Positions 26,901-38,789 of a DNA stretch of 64,000 bases are shown here, one piece after another (the stretch's first letter is position 1; each line of letters starts with the position of its first letter). Where the stretch lies: the NCBI GenBank assembly GCA_035582835.1, contig JAYKAV010002628.1, forward strand, positions 306,971 through 370,970. Direction: 5' to 3'. The notes under the pieces are model-generated. The model searched no databases, was not told where the DNA came from, and worked only from the letters and a program-made list of their open reading frames with translations. Position numbers and translations under genes: made by a program. This DNA comes from Phoebastria nigripes. Taxonomy: Eukaryota; Chordata; Aves; Procellariiformes; Diomedeidae.

Positions 26901-29900
26901 TATTGCAGTCAGGTTTTTAAACAGCAAAACTCAGCAGGCAAAGAATTAAAAATAAAGTTTAAATAGTTCTGGAATTTTGCTTTACCTCAAGTAAGAAAAT
27001 GTGACAAACTGATCAAGCTTTAGATTCTCTGGAATGAGCATACAGTTACAGCATTTGAGACTTCCCTTAAAAGCTTTTCTATAAATAATGACTGCAAGCA
27101 TTCAGAAAAGCAATGTGAGCTTTGTAAAAGCCAAGTGTGAGTGCCTGGGGGCTTGAAATACATCTCTGACAAATTCAAGTATTAGTCTTTCCTTACAAAT
27201 CAGAAGGTAGACAGGTCTCTCCTTCCTGGAGAGAGTGTTGCTATCAATATTATTTTAACAGAGCAACTCAGCAGTGCAGAGGAGTCAAAACATTGCAGAT
27301 AACACACTTTCATAAGAAAACAACCAAGAGACAGCAGAACTGAGGAACAACATCCACAGCATGAGCTGCTGTGCCAAAGGTTCCAGTGGGGCTCCTGGGT
27401 AATGCTGTGATCCCACCTGTCAACAGTATTCCCGACAAGGACACCTTCAAGAACATGCTGCCTGCCACTGCCAGGATTTAACAGGTTGATGCCCTGCTTA
27501 AAGTCTTTTCTACAAAAAGTCCCATTGCCTATGGAGAGGATAAAAGTGACATGTTAGAAGTAAAAAGCAAACAAACATGCTTTCCCTTTAACAAAACCTT
27601 GCTGCTTCTCTAGACATTTGCCCATCCTTGGGACCCTGCCTTGGTTTTTTTAGCACTTTGAAATTAGTTTCTAGATTGCATTGTCACAGGCCTGTAAAAC
27701 CACCAGGAACATATCAACTTCTGTGATAATTTTTATCATATAAATAGCCAAGTAAGAAATTATCTTTGCTACTTTACCACCAAAACAGACACTCGTCCCC
27801 AACCAACCACACACAAAACAACCCTTTGACCTGCACTTGATAATAAACAGAGCTTCCTAGGGATGAACATCAAGTGAATGAAGAGCTCAGTTCAGAGCGT
27901 CTTTCTAAAAATGTTAACAACTGAGTGCATGCAGGATTTTACAGCTGCCTGGTAATCTTCTTAACTGCAGCAATCGTACAAGAAATTCTCCCTCAAAAGC
28001 ACATATAATAGCAGAATATATCACCTCTGTCATTCAGACTAAGTCTTTGGGGGTCTCCATGGATAGTTCTGTTATTTACTGGCATTTTTCTGTCACTCAC
28101 CTACTGTAGTTTTATGGGTGTATGCAAGAGTAGAACTTTTTTCCCCTACCTCCTATCACATTTTTTATTTTGGTGGTAGGATTCTAGCACTACTCTCTGA
28201 ATACTAAACACAAACCCATTGAAACTGCACTCAGAGCTTACAATGAAGTCAGATATTTTTTCCTTCATCATTTCCAATCTGAGACATAAAATGTGTTGTA
28301 AGTATAACTAACCATGACAGCAACAACTGTTTTGCATTTAGGAATTTCTCACCAGAATGTACTTTCACAAGATGCACATACTTATTCCTTATTAAAATTT
28401 TGCCAACCCATTGAGTAACGTACAACAGCTATTTTAAAAGCTCACAGCAACGTTACAATGCTATTTAAGACAGGAAGGAAACAGAACATCCATTTGAGCT
28501 GCAAAGGGCTCTAGAAAGACGCAACTGAAAACCCCACATAGAAATTTAACTAGAACATGATTCATTCACATACAGTGACAAGACAGTATTTATCATCATA
28601 ATGGATATGACTTAATTTTAAAGCTCATAAGAAATAGCAATCATCTTCTAGCAAATAATTTCTTATAGCAGATTTTTTTGAGTCCCTAGTGCACCAAGTA
28701 CGTTCCCTCGAAGATCATTACCACTTCCTGCAGCACCCACCTACTCCCTGGTATTCAGTCAATCACCTGCCTGTGTCATCATGGACTTTTTCCAGGCATA
28801 AATAACTCTTACACTTGCAGGTGGTTTTTTTTTTTTTTCCTTTTTATCTGCTTTTGCTTATAGTGAGAATGGGAAGAACAAAAACTGATCTCACTGGAAA
28901 TGCTATACCTGAAGATTTAGTTTAGATTTCAAATCTTAATGTACAATTTCATAACTAAAAGCAAAGTAACATTTTCAGGAATTCATGAAATAATAACAAT
29001 GGAAACAATCTAAATGTTTCCTCACCTGGCACAGCATTGAAAACAGTATTTACTCAAAGAAAAAAAGCCCAACTAATACAAAACCTGGCATGTAAGCCCA
29101 TAAATGTATATTTGAAAAATCAGAGTAAGGTAATTATGCACAAAATGATCTAGCTGGTGAACTCATTCCCTGCTGTTTTAAGTATTGTTGAAAAAACAAC
29201 GTTGAAAATATGTTAAAAATCATGATGAGTATGTCTGAAATCAAAAGCCTCACATAGCAATTTATCTTGAGAGGAAAGATGTTAACCTCTTCTACATGGT
29301 ACAACCTGTTCTACATGACATCCAGCAGCCCTCCAAGTATATTTTCAGAGATAGTTGTAGCTCTGCTTCTGGTTTCATCACCTTCTCTTTCACAAGTTTG
29401 TTGCTTGTTCCCTCTATTTTTATTAGTCTGTGAATGAAGAAAACTGGATTAGTAGCCCAATTCTTTACTATTTAGGAAGACATCCTTAATAGCATTTAAG
29501 GTAAAAATCCTTCATACTATTGTCAGTTGTTTGTCACCATAAAATCTTTCCCAATTTGTTCTATTCCTTGTCATTATAGCAATTATTATAGCAGCTGAAG
29601 TAGTGGATTAAATTTATTCCTGAGATTTGCACCTCTAATGCAACACAGAATCAATGCCTATGCTAAAAGTTTTGCTTTGTTAACCAAAAGCTTCCGCTTG
29701 AGTATCTGTCTTGCATTCAGATTGCCGCAATGTCCAACAGGTAACATTAAAAATTTACTGTGCAAAGACAGGGAAGTTCTTCCAGTGGTAAGAAGTCTTT
29801 CAAAAGGAAAGGCAATTTGAGACTCTCCTAGAATCTTTGTGCTCTGCAGACACAAATTTAACTGTAATTATTTCTTTGATGATAGTTATTGTATCAACTA

Positions 29901-30756
29901 CAAAACTGTAGTTAGGCCTGAAAGATTTTAAGCTTTTTATCACAAGCTGACACAAACATCTATATGATGCTATACACCAGACACCGGTGCCTTCAATATC
30001 CCAGAACATTTCTGAACAGGTAGCACACCACCTCCTCCTCTTCATCCTCAGCATCCCTTCTCTGTGAGCAGTTCTCAGAAGTCAGCTGCTTCTAAGCTTC
30101 TATTCATACAACAGTTTCTAGGCTCAACAAACTACAAAGAACAGTGCAGACCAACTTCAGATGCATAGCTGTCTCGCAGACAAAACAGACTTGTCTCAGC
30201 CTCTTTAAGAGTGAGGAGTAAATACTGGCACCCTGCTGTAAATACTCTGGTATAAAAGTGGATATTAGAAAAGAACTCCNGTAAAGACAACTCGGAATGA
30301 CCACACAACAATCTTAGAAGTACGCAATCTTCTTCCCAGGCCAAATGAAAAACTTGACAATTCTTGTGCTCAGATATTTTCAAAGCCATAACTTAGACAA
30401 GACTTAAAGTACTATGTCCAAAGATGAGTGAACACTTGGAGCAAAAATTTTTTAGAGACATTGGCTTGAACAGTCAAAACAAGTTCAATTGTGGAATAAT
30501 TTTCAGGAATATTTCAAGAAATACACTTGAGATTTGATTCTGCTGTGCTTAGGTTGTCAGGGTTTTTTTGAAGTGATATAAAGTTATTTCCTTGTTAACT
30601 GTAACATCACTTCAACATGAGTTTAGAGAAAAATGTTACAGAAAATATTTTTTAAATAGTTAGGCTTCTCAGCATAGATTACAATTTTAGGGGAAGGACA
30701 TTTGGCAAAGCTGAGCAACACACTTATGCTCAGATTGTTGTCCCTCAAACAGGGTC
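26901..30756. other. AT-rich; expected site of lost ZFR2 exons
   Basis: By order, the third zinc finger (FHCKLCECSFND in the family) and the main DZF exons should lie here. I searched the minus strand for their signatures and found none convincing. A short plus-strand coding-like frame occurs at 27368-27478. The rest shows no recognised repeat. Confidence 0.45.
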
Positions 30757-31291
30757 TGTCACCCAGTGTGCAGTAAACCAGTCTCACACACAGAGCCGAG
30801 ATATTTGTTTATTTCATGTCTGCGCAGAGATGGGTGCTAGGCGGTAACTCCACAAAGCTAGCACACCTCAGTTAACACACAAGGTGTTACACACACGTAA
30901 GCATTTTATACATTCCGAGCAACAGCTATCAGTACTTTTTACATCCGCAATTAGTAATCCTTGCTTCTATTGGTTCTTGTAATGCCTCGTCTCCACTTAA
31001 AGTCCCAGTGTTCTTTCTTTTTACTGCACATATTCAGTGGGGAAGGGGCTTTGTTGGGCAGGGGGCTTCCCTGCCCGGGGGTGGGTTTTTTACTGTGCTA
31101 ATTAGAATAGGTCAGAATAAGTCAGACTACTCTAGAGGAATTTGCTGGGCTTTCCTAAACAATGGGGTTAATTGGTAGCCCTTATTAATTGGTAGCTCTT
31201 ATCTAGTTTCAAGGATGTACCTCCTCATTTATCTCACCAGAGCCTTCCTGGGATTCATCATCCTTGGTGCATCTAATCCCCAAGATAAACA
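30757..31291 (-). mobile_element. Solo LTR of an endogenous retrovirus
   Basis: A 535-bp block with TG...CA ends (plus strand TGTCACCC ... AAACA). The flanking pentamers are GGGTC (30752-30756) and GTGTC (31292-31296), a 5-bp target duplication with one mismatch. Read on the minus strand it has a TATA-like TGTATAAAATGC, then about 110 bases on AATAAACAAATATC, the expected LTR promoter and poly(A) order, which sets the minus orientation. No internal retroviral genes flank it, so it is a solo LTR left by recombination. The family was not determined. Confidence 0.75.
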
Positions 31292-31519
31292 GTGTCAATG
31301 TAACCTAAAAGCTAACTCAAACATATAGATTTGATTAGACTACAAGATCACACCTGGTTATCCCAAGAGTTCGTTCACTGCAGTGAACTGACTTAAAGCA
31401 TATATTTCTATCACAATTTTTCTTTCAGAAATGTTTCTGAAAGATCTTTTACTTGCTGTACACACTTCTAGAACATAAGCAAGCTCTGTCGTGTTCATAA
31501 CTCTACAAACCTACCCCAC

Positions 31520-31697
31520 CTTCTGATGGCTCCCCGGATATGTGCTACACATGCACCTGCTCCTGTGCAAGAGACATCACAGAGCCCACATTGAAGCTGG
31601 TTTTGAATCCTGCGGGGCTCCTGTTTCCTTGGTTTCCTGTCTTCTGAACAACGTCTTTCTTTTTGTGCTTTTGTCATTCTAAGTGTTCCTGGTAAGT
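31520..31697 (-). pseudogene. ZFR2: ZFR2 relic: zinc-finger exon with stop and two deletions
   Basis: After a TTTGATTGCAG acceptor it reads TYQEHLE, TGA (31674-31676), [20 protein letters not shown], the end of zinc finger 1. One C is then missing and the frame moves to [15 protein letters not shown], start of finger 2. The finger continues [12 protein letters not shown] where the family has GADAYAAHIRGAKHQK, and four bases are lost before CAGAAG and a GT donor. The exon is 178 bp; restoring 1+4 bases gives 183 bp, exactly 61 codons in phase 0. This agreement supports the identity strongly. The finger cysteines survive but Asp, Tyr and Ala positions are changed. Confidence 0.85.
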
Positions 31698-32087
31698 CTG
31701 CAATCAAACAGGGCAACATATTCATTTCCCTTTCAATGACGGTACTGTTTTTCTACTAAAACACTACATGTCCTCTGAAAATAAATGGAAAGTTTCCTGA
31801 AACACACTCAGATTAAAAACAAAAAAACCCCTCCCTTTGGAGTCACATTCAAACCTGCAATGTATAAAAAGCTCACAAGCACTAAGTTTGATGAATTTCT
31901 CCTCTACTGCCTTGCACTACTGTAATCACTCACACACAACCTATTCATTTTAGGCTTCTTATACAATCAATCCAGTCCTGGCTGCAAGACTTAAATATGG
32001 CCAAACATATCTATGTGATTAGCTTTTTGTTGACTGTAGAGCATACCTAATGTAGCTGGTTTAGATACAGGTGACAATATTGTAGGC

Positions 32088-32155
32088 GTGTGCCCTTGGT
32101 TAGATGCGTCACCTCACAAAATATGAAGAACTAAGGACGCTTTTGCCCCAACCTG
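32088..32155 (-). pseudogene. ZFR2: Possible ZFR2 relic: start of zinc finger 1
   Basis: Weak. The minus strand shows KQVGAKASLVLH followed by a disturbed region that can be aligned, with gaps, to the linker and LHYC(D/E)xCKIS beginning of ZFR-family finger 1. Position between the flanking remnants is right. Could be chance. Confidence 0.25.
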
Positions 32156-33699
32156 TTTGTCATTTAAGCTTTCAGTAAGGCACCGACTAAGAATCATAAC
32201 TAATGTAGACAGAAGTTCAAAGAGGCCAGGCAGTTACAGGCACATCACATGCTTGCTTCTGCAAAAATCTGTAGGAGTCTTAGATGTGGTAACTTCTTGG
32301 TTGTCAAGTATACTCTTGTAAGACGTTATAGCTCTCTGCAAACATCACTTTAAGTAACAGATCTCTCTTTTCTTCCACCATAAAAAGCAAGCTGTCATTC
32401 AGGTAGTAAATGGAGAAAGTAACACAGGTGAGGGGGAAAATCCCCTCTCAAGTTTTGTTTCTCACAGTGGAATTCACAGTTGGGTGGGTTCCACACACTC
32501 CTCCAGCAGGGCAGCTGGCCCCGATTCCAGGCATTAATGGACACACCAATAACCAGTTGCAGGACAGAAGGCACCCCAGAAGATGTATTCCCAAACTTTC
32601 ATAAAAATTAAGTTAAGAAAGAGATGTTTAGCATATCAATAAAAATTTCTTCTTAAAACAGAAGGAGGTTATCTAACAAAAATCATAAGAATTCAGGTGA
32701 AGAAATACAAAGCTATGTAAATGAAAAATTTGAAACAGCACATATTCATTCCAGTAGGCAGAGAAAACTGCATTTATCATCAAAATATTTGCATTTTATC
32801 TGGAGAAGAAAGCTTTTCTCATTACTAAAATAAATATCAGAAGAAAAAAAAATAAGGGTTAACAAAATGCGAGTCAGTTTTTAGCACTTCTTGCTTCCTC
32901 AACAAGACAAAGTTATCCAGCAATTTTAGTTACAAATATACTGCTCACTATCCTATGTTTTTTAATATATACACATGTCCAGGAGCTTGAGGAACATATT
33001 TTTAGAGTCTGTCAAACAGTGTACCTATTTAAACCTTCCCCCCCGCCCCCCCCCCCCCCCCAAAAAAAAAAAATCAATGATGGAGTAAGCTAGTCTACAT
33101 CACCCATTAAAAAGATGAAATACTAATTCTGTAACAGTTTCGTTTCAGATTTCTCAAATTCCGTGCTACAGCAATATCACTTTTTCTAGCATAATTTCAA
33201 AGAATTAATGAAGAATATTTATAATCCACAGTTCATATCATCATAGTCTCTCAACAAATAGATATGGAAAAATATTGCTTATGTATTCAAGTTACTTCAA
33301 ATCCTGTTCGGAGACATGATTATGAAGTATAGTGTTATGTTTTCTAGTTACAAAGACACAAAAGAAAGAAGTGAAAATCATTTCCCCCATTTCTTATTTC
33401 CACAGTTTCAGAATATGCATTAAATACAACCTATTTATGAGAACTGAATGCCTGATATGAAACAGATATTTGAGCAAGAAGGTACAATTCACAATAGTCA
33501 TTTTGTACTGAAGAAACTATTCTCTTTTTCTTAGTATAGAGAGAGGCTTCTCCAGAAAGAGATTCTGAGCAGGAAGCTCATCTCCTTCCGTGAGTACAGG
33601 AAGTAGTGGCCTTGGTTTTTTTTGTTTGTTTGGNTTTTTTTAAGTGTCTTACTTGAGAACCAACTACCTGTACTGCAAGAACTTTAAAATAAAACATAT
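32156..33699. other. AT-rich intron-like sequence
   Basis: No exon seen. A C16+ run followed by A12 (33040-33073) is a simple repeat. Confidence 0.5.
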
Positions 33700-33859
33700 A
33701 CATACTCAAGACATGGATGCTGGATTCCAGCAGCACTTGCTTGGTGGGCAGCACGAATCCCTGGCAGCATGCTGCAGCTGAGTAGGCAGGCGCTGGCTGG
33801 TGGTACTGCTTGCTCTCGTGGTTGCTTGCAGATGTTTGTTGTTCATAACTGTAATTATC
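33700..33859 (-). pseudogene. ZFR2: ZFR2 relic: Tyr/Gln-rich N-terminal exon
   Basis: A CTGTATACAG acceptor precedes DNYSYEQQTSASNHESKQYH and QPAPAYSAAA. ZFR has DSYSY...YDSKQYYQQP and ZFR2 has QDSYSYGQS at this place. The frame is open through the remnant, so this is the best-kept piece. It starts in phase 0, matching the CAG end of the previous remnant at 38586. The downstream donor could not be fixed. Confidence 0.72.
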
Positions 33860-35340
33860 CTGTATACAGAATTCCAACAGAAAAACAAAAAGATTAATAG
33901 AACAGACTGTAGTAAAAAACAGTTGTTTTTAATTGACTGACACAGCAGACAATTCACAGATTTAATTTCTTGATGTCTGCCTCAAATAGTGGATAATGAG
34001 ATTGTTTATAGAAAAAATACCTAATGACATTTTCATGGTATTGGCAGGGAATGACTTGGGAGCAGGAAGCAGGCTAATTGTGCTTACTCTAGGAGAGCTC
34101 AGCTGAAGGTGCAGGGGAAACAGCAGGAATCATTGACAATAACTCTGGACAAGAAGGCAGTTTTAATTCATTCCCATGAGAGGTCCATTCCAATTCCAAA
34201 TGGTGGTCAGTTTGAGTCACCCCAAAATTAGGGTATGTTGCAAATTTCTAAAGCAAGATACAAGACCTCATGAAAATATACAAAATCCAATGTTCTCGCT
34301 AGTATGACAGATACCAACTCAAAATAGATATTCTTGCAATGGAGGGGGAAAAAAAAAAAGTAAGATTTGTTTATTTTGATTCTCTAGAAATACCTAGATC
34401 TGGAACACTGTTAATAAGAAACACATCTTACCATTTGAAAGAAGCAGATAAGATGATAAAGTATAGAAGCATTTCTCTGAAATTCACTAGAAAGTCAAAG
34501 CTGATTCATTAACGGCAATAGCCAGAGATACTTATTAAGGACTGAAACACATGGTATCGGGGGAAAAAAAAAAGTACACCCATCAAGAAATGGGGGTCTT
34601 GAATCAGTACAACATGCAACAGCATCTTCAGTCACTCAGTTATCCTGACAGCTGCCTAGGGGCTGCAGGCTCCGCACCAGTCACAGATCAAACCAAATGC
34701 CCTAGCACCCTGAACAGCTGTTGGCCACCAGCCAGAGAACATACAAGTCAACAAGAAAACCTGTCTGTTCTCGACAGTCTGAGAGCAACAGGCATCTCTG
34801 AAAGGTAACTCATCCTGGCTATTGCTTTCTGTTGCCTACAGAGGGAGCCTAGACCAGCTTAGGCAGAAGGCAGAGACAACTTCAGCAAAATGAAGCCCAC
34901 ACAGAGAAGAAAATCATGCAATAGTGATAAAGCAACTGTGTGAAGTCTATCAAAAAGGTACTATCTGGCAATAAGCACATTCAGGTCTATCCAAGCACGG
35001 TATCCCATCTCCAATGGTGCCTACAAGCAAACACTGAGGGAAGAGGCAGTACAGAATACTCCCTTCTAAGTCCCTCTGCTTCAATTGTCAGCCCCAAGAA
35101 TATCCCAAGCCTGACATAATTTGTCCTTTGGTAACTCTCAAAACATCTCTCAAATACTTGTTCAGCCTCCTTTTTTTTCCCCCCTTTAGCTTTCTGCAGC
35201 CACAGCATCCTTGAGCAAGACTCCTACAGATCTACTGCCTATTGCAAGAATCATCACCTCCTTTGGTTTGCTTTGAAGCTAGCTCCTCACAGCTTCACTT
35301 GCAACCCTGAGCTTATGTAGTACTTGGAAGAGACAGTGAA
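33860..35340. other. AT-rich intron-like sequence
   Basis: No exon or recognised repeat. Simple A-rich runs near 34350 and 34563. Confidence 0.45.
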
Positions 35341-35700
35341 CAGCCAGTTCCTATCCAGCTGCTTCCTGCCACTTCAGATTCTGTAAACATCTAGTATCTG
35401 CTTTAAATCATCTCTCCCAGGCTGAAGAGTCCCAGCCCACTCAGTCATTCTTGCTATGGAAGCTATGCTCTGCTTTTGATCATCTCTGCCACCAGCCTCA
35501 GGCCCTTCCCAAGTGCTACCGTATCCTCTCCAAGACAAGAGGAACAGAGAACTGCATGCCATCAGTATCCCAAGCACAGGCAAACCACTGTCATTGTACA
35601 AAACAGCAGCATAACGTTTTCTGTCCTCTATTTTTGTTCTTAATGTCTAAGATTTGATAAGCTACTGCTCAGCACTATCATAAACTCAAAAATTTTGCTC
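35341..35700 (-). mobile_element. Old CR1-clade LINE 3' fragment
   Basis: Minus-strand translation contains GTLQPGRDDLKQILDVYRI-like text, and the plus strand carries CTGAAGAGTCCCAGCCCACTC and CTATGCTCTGCTTTTGATCATC, the antisense 3' text of old amniote CR1/L3-like elements. It is much more diverged than the CR1 at 17-19 kb, so it is an older insertion. Boundaries are approximate. Confidence 0.5.
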
Positions 35701-38585
35701 CTGAGTAGTGGAGCACAACTCCTTCTATTGTGGAAAAAGCTAGGGCAGTTTTCCCCCAAGTTTTACTTTTGTACATTAACTATCCAGTGATGCATAAAGT
35801 CTTCCTATAATTCCTCATGTTCTGCCCTACATAACATCAGATTATATCGCCTCACTGCTCATCTTTTTTTTCAGACAATGAATATACTGACCCACACTTC
35901 ACTCTGCAAAGTTTAAAAACACACTGCATGTCTCCTGCCACACTATATTGCCTGTATAATCTGCTATAATCTGGCAGAAAACATCTCCTCACACAAGAGA
36001 GGAATTTCAACATACAACCAACCAGAAAAAACCCAAATCTCTCCATCTCCATCTGATTCATTCCAAATTTCACTGCAGTTCTAACTGACATTAATGCATA
36101 GAGCCAATTGTTCACTGGATCCCAGCACCTCCTACAGCCAGGAATTTAAGATTCAATTATTATCATACTTATTATGGAACTGTAAGTGATACAGGTACTC
36201 TGAGAAAAAAATACATGCAATTCTGTTTTCCTAATGGTCCATGAAAACTATGGGAGTTACACAGTCTTCAGCAGCAGAAGGGATTTCTCCCTGTATGAAC
36301 CATGCAGTTTATTCCAAGAGCTAATCTGGTGGCCCCCATAATTCCTACTCTCATCTATACTAGAGCAGGCATATCCAGCATTTCAAACAACTAAAAGCCG
36401 TAACATTTCTAGCTTAAAAAGCTTACTGACAATCTTGGTTTGGAGTAAGAATAAAAAAAGGCAGTTATGTTTAGGTCATCAGGTCTACAGACTTGCTATC
36501 ACTGGTATTAAACATGGACCAGCAAGAGTTGCCATTGTGGGCAAGGAGGGCTTATAATTGAGAAACTTGTTTATTATGGGAGGTGGATAATGGTCCTGCT
36601 CTCCCTCTGTCCTCTGCAGAACGGCTCGTCACTTCTGTCACCATGGAGCGTCTAGCAAGGATTATCAGTATTTTCTGCTCAAGCACGATCGCGTCTACAT
36701 TTGACTCGAGCTCCTCAGCAGCTCACAGGACTTCTTCCTCCTTCAAACATCCTATCCTGCACTCGGCAGTAATTTGATACTTGCCCCTACAAATACATCC
36801 TTTGGGCTAGGACAAATGCCTAAACTGTATTTTCCTTTTATTTTACTTCTTGCTATAACTCCACCTTGTCATCTTCATGACAAAGATGAACTAGGTCATA
36901 AATAAGTACATAAAATGCTAATGACAGAATGGGTTGGAGATGTTACTGCACAGTTTGTATTGAGGGCCGGTCTAGGAAGTTTTCTACACTCCCAAAGCTT
37001 CACAAGTTGACATTTTTTCTTCAAGATGTCAAATTTACTCCTTTATCAGAGCTACCAATCTGCACCCAGTGCAGATAAGCCTCACTTTTTCAGTAGGAGA
37101 ATAAAACACTGACCTATCCATATAGACTAAAAGGTGCTGATGAATCTATTCATCCTTGACGCCAAAGCAGAAGTATACCTATAAAATAAATAATCAAAAA
37201 GCTCCCATGAGCTCCATTGTCTGCTGAAGTGTTCTCAATACATAGATTAAAAAAATAAATCAAAGCAACTCCCTAGTTAAGCAAACTCCCAACCAGCCTA
37301 CTAGTTCAAAGCCACAAGTCTGAACAAAAGATCTGGTTTTTTCCCACCTCGGAAAGCTTTAGCGATGTATGTCTATAATAAATCACATGAGATGTAAAGA
37401 CAATGACTCACTTCATTATCTTTAAAGCATGAGAACAGAATACTCTGCTGAGACAAAAGTCCCTAGGAAATGCTGATATCAGCTGCACTTTGCTCTCTGG
37501 TAGCAGTCTCAGCAAGCAAGGAACAATAAAACGATTCTGATAAACTACCGCAGAAACAGTACGGCTGAGATTATATGATTTTAGTCTGAATTTCTACACT
37601 ATACACGCTCATTTTACAGTTACAAAAAAGCTCCCTTTAAGGAGCAGGCCTGCAAATTCAACCTAAAGTCTCAAAATTAAATAAGGCGCAGAGCCAAGGA
37701 ACAAACATGCCAGCAAAACAAGTTCTGACAGCCAGAGAAAAGTAACCTCTTGGGACGTAGTAATCATTTCTGTTGATAAGTCACAGTGGTTGGTTCAATA
37801 CCTTCCAAAACTGACACTTCTACTAAGAGTAATAAAAACCTGCAAAATCTTCGTAAGTTGATACTGTGCTAAAACAGGAAATTCCTAATTTAATTCACCC
37901 AGAGCCCTCACTGCCTAACAGCCACATCCCTTTTTTCCTGATGCAGCCTGAGTCCTTATGGTGGACAGGTCTGTTTTATCTGCTCTATCGGGCAGACTAA
38001 TAGCCACAGGTGACCGGAACCAATTTCCCCTAAAATGATCAAAAATCCTGACTCTAATCCAGGAAATAAACATAGTTGATGAAAGCTCAGAAACATAACC
38101 ATCATTCTGTATGCACACGTGCCACGTAGCCACTGCATGAGATGCAGTGCTGCTGGCAAGGCATTCTCTGTCAGGAGTCCCGGAAAATTACTTGCCATAG
38201 CCTAGACCAAAAGCTCAGATTTATTAGTCCTGATCCACTGCCTATTACTTCCAGAGTTACCAGAGTTACCTGAGGAGGAATATTCAGCAGCAAAATTTCA
38301 GTTCCGCTAAACTGTTGTGTGGCAGAGGAAGCTCCAGAATTGGGTTTTCTTTTCATTATCCCATCACCCGAAATCCACATTTGAATGCCTAAATGAACGG
38401 TCTAGGCATGAAGAAAACTGAAGGTAGTGACGACTGAGTCTTTTCAATTAAAGATTAGACACACAGATCATAAAGAATCTTAATCATTACTGTCTTGACA
38501 GTAATGATTGCAATTAGCATAAGCAAATACCATCAGTACAGGTTGCCAACTAAAGCCCCCCCAGGTATTAATCCATGTCCCCTTC
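35701..38585. other. AT-rich intron-like sequence
   Basis: No ZFR2 exon recognised. A block at 36570-36780 has more CpGs than its surroundings (see findings). The rest shows nothing identifiable. Confidence 0.45.
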
Positions 38586-38781
38586 CTGAAAGTTTGGTGT
38601 TAGGACAGGCTGGGGAATAAGTTCCCACTGCTGACAGGCACAACTGCAGCCCTGCCCCAACTGTGTCTGACACAGTCCAGAGGCGACAGTTCAACTGGCC
38701 TGACAGCCTGCACTGTAGGAGATGCCCACGTGGGAGTTTGGTCTACGGTACAGCTCGCTCCATTGATGGGATATGATTAAA
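38586..38781 (-). pseudogene. ZFR2: ZFR2 relic: N-terminal exon with stop, frameshift and lost donor
   Basis: After a CACCCACAG acceptor the second codon is TAA (38777-38779), then SYPINGASCTVDQTP, comparable to YSHPTTVASYTVHQAP in ZFR and VGASYTAQPTP in ZFR2. Further on the frame shifts to GLCQTQLGQG and QQWELIPQPVLTPNFQ, which corresponds to the GYQ...SGQ...RPQEPVPT to NYQ stretch before DSYSY. The remnant ends on CAG as expected, but the next bases are GA, not GT, so the splice donor is gone. Confidence 0.72.
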
Positions 38782-38789
38782 CTGTGGGT

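Larger units (their letters stand above)
26610..38781 (-). pseudogene. ZFR2: ZFR2 relic, multi-exon degenerate locus
   Basis: ZFR2 is a paralogue of ZFR, a C2H2 zinc-finger RNA-binding protein with a C-terminal DZF domain. Remnants lie in gene order on the minus strand: 38781-38586, 33859-~33700, possibly ~32155-32088, 31697-31520, ~26900-26821 and 26728-~26610. Most boundaries fall on AG/GT and the phases agree. Damage seen: TAA at 38777-38779, a frameshift and GT-to-GA donor change in the first remnant; TGA at 31674-31676 plus 1-bp and 4-bp losses in the zinc-finger exon; TAG at 26825-26827 in the DZF part. Exons for the third zinc finger and most of DZF were not found. The introns show it is not a processed copy. 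It is either a unitary pseudogene or a decayed duplicate; the sequence cannot say which. Confidence 0.78.

Noticed and set aside
30000..30390. Minus-strand frames at 30.0-30.4 kb considered as ZFR2 arginine/glutamate-rich or DZF exons
   Set aside because: Only low-complexity resemblance (a run of Arg or Glu codons); no DZF motif.
32410..32604. Block at 32.4-32.6 kb considered as a ZFR2 exon
   Set aside because: Neither strand gives a convincing match to the family linker or zinc-finger sequence.
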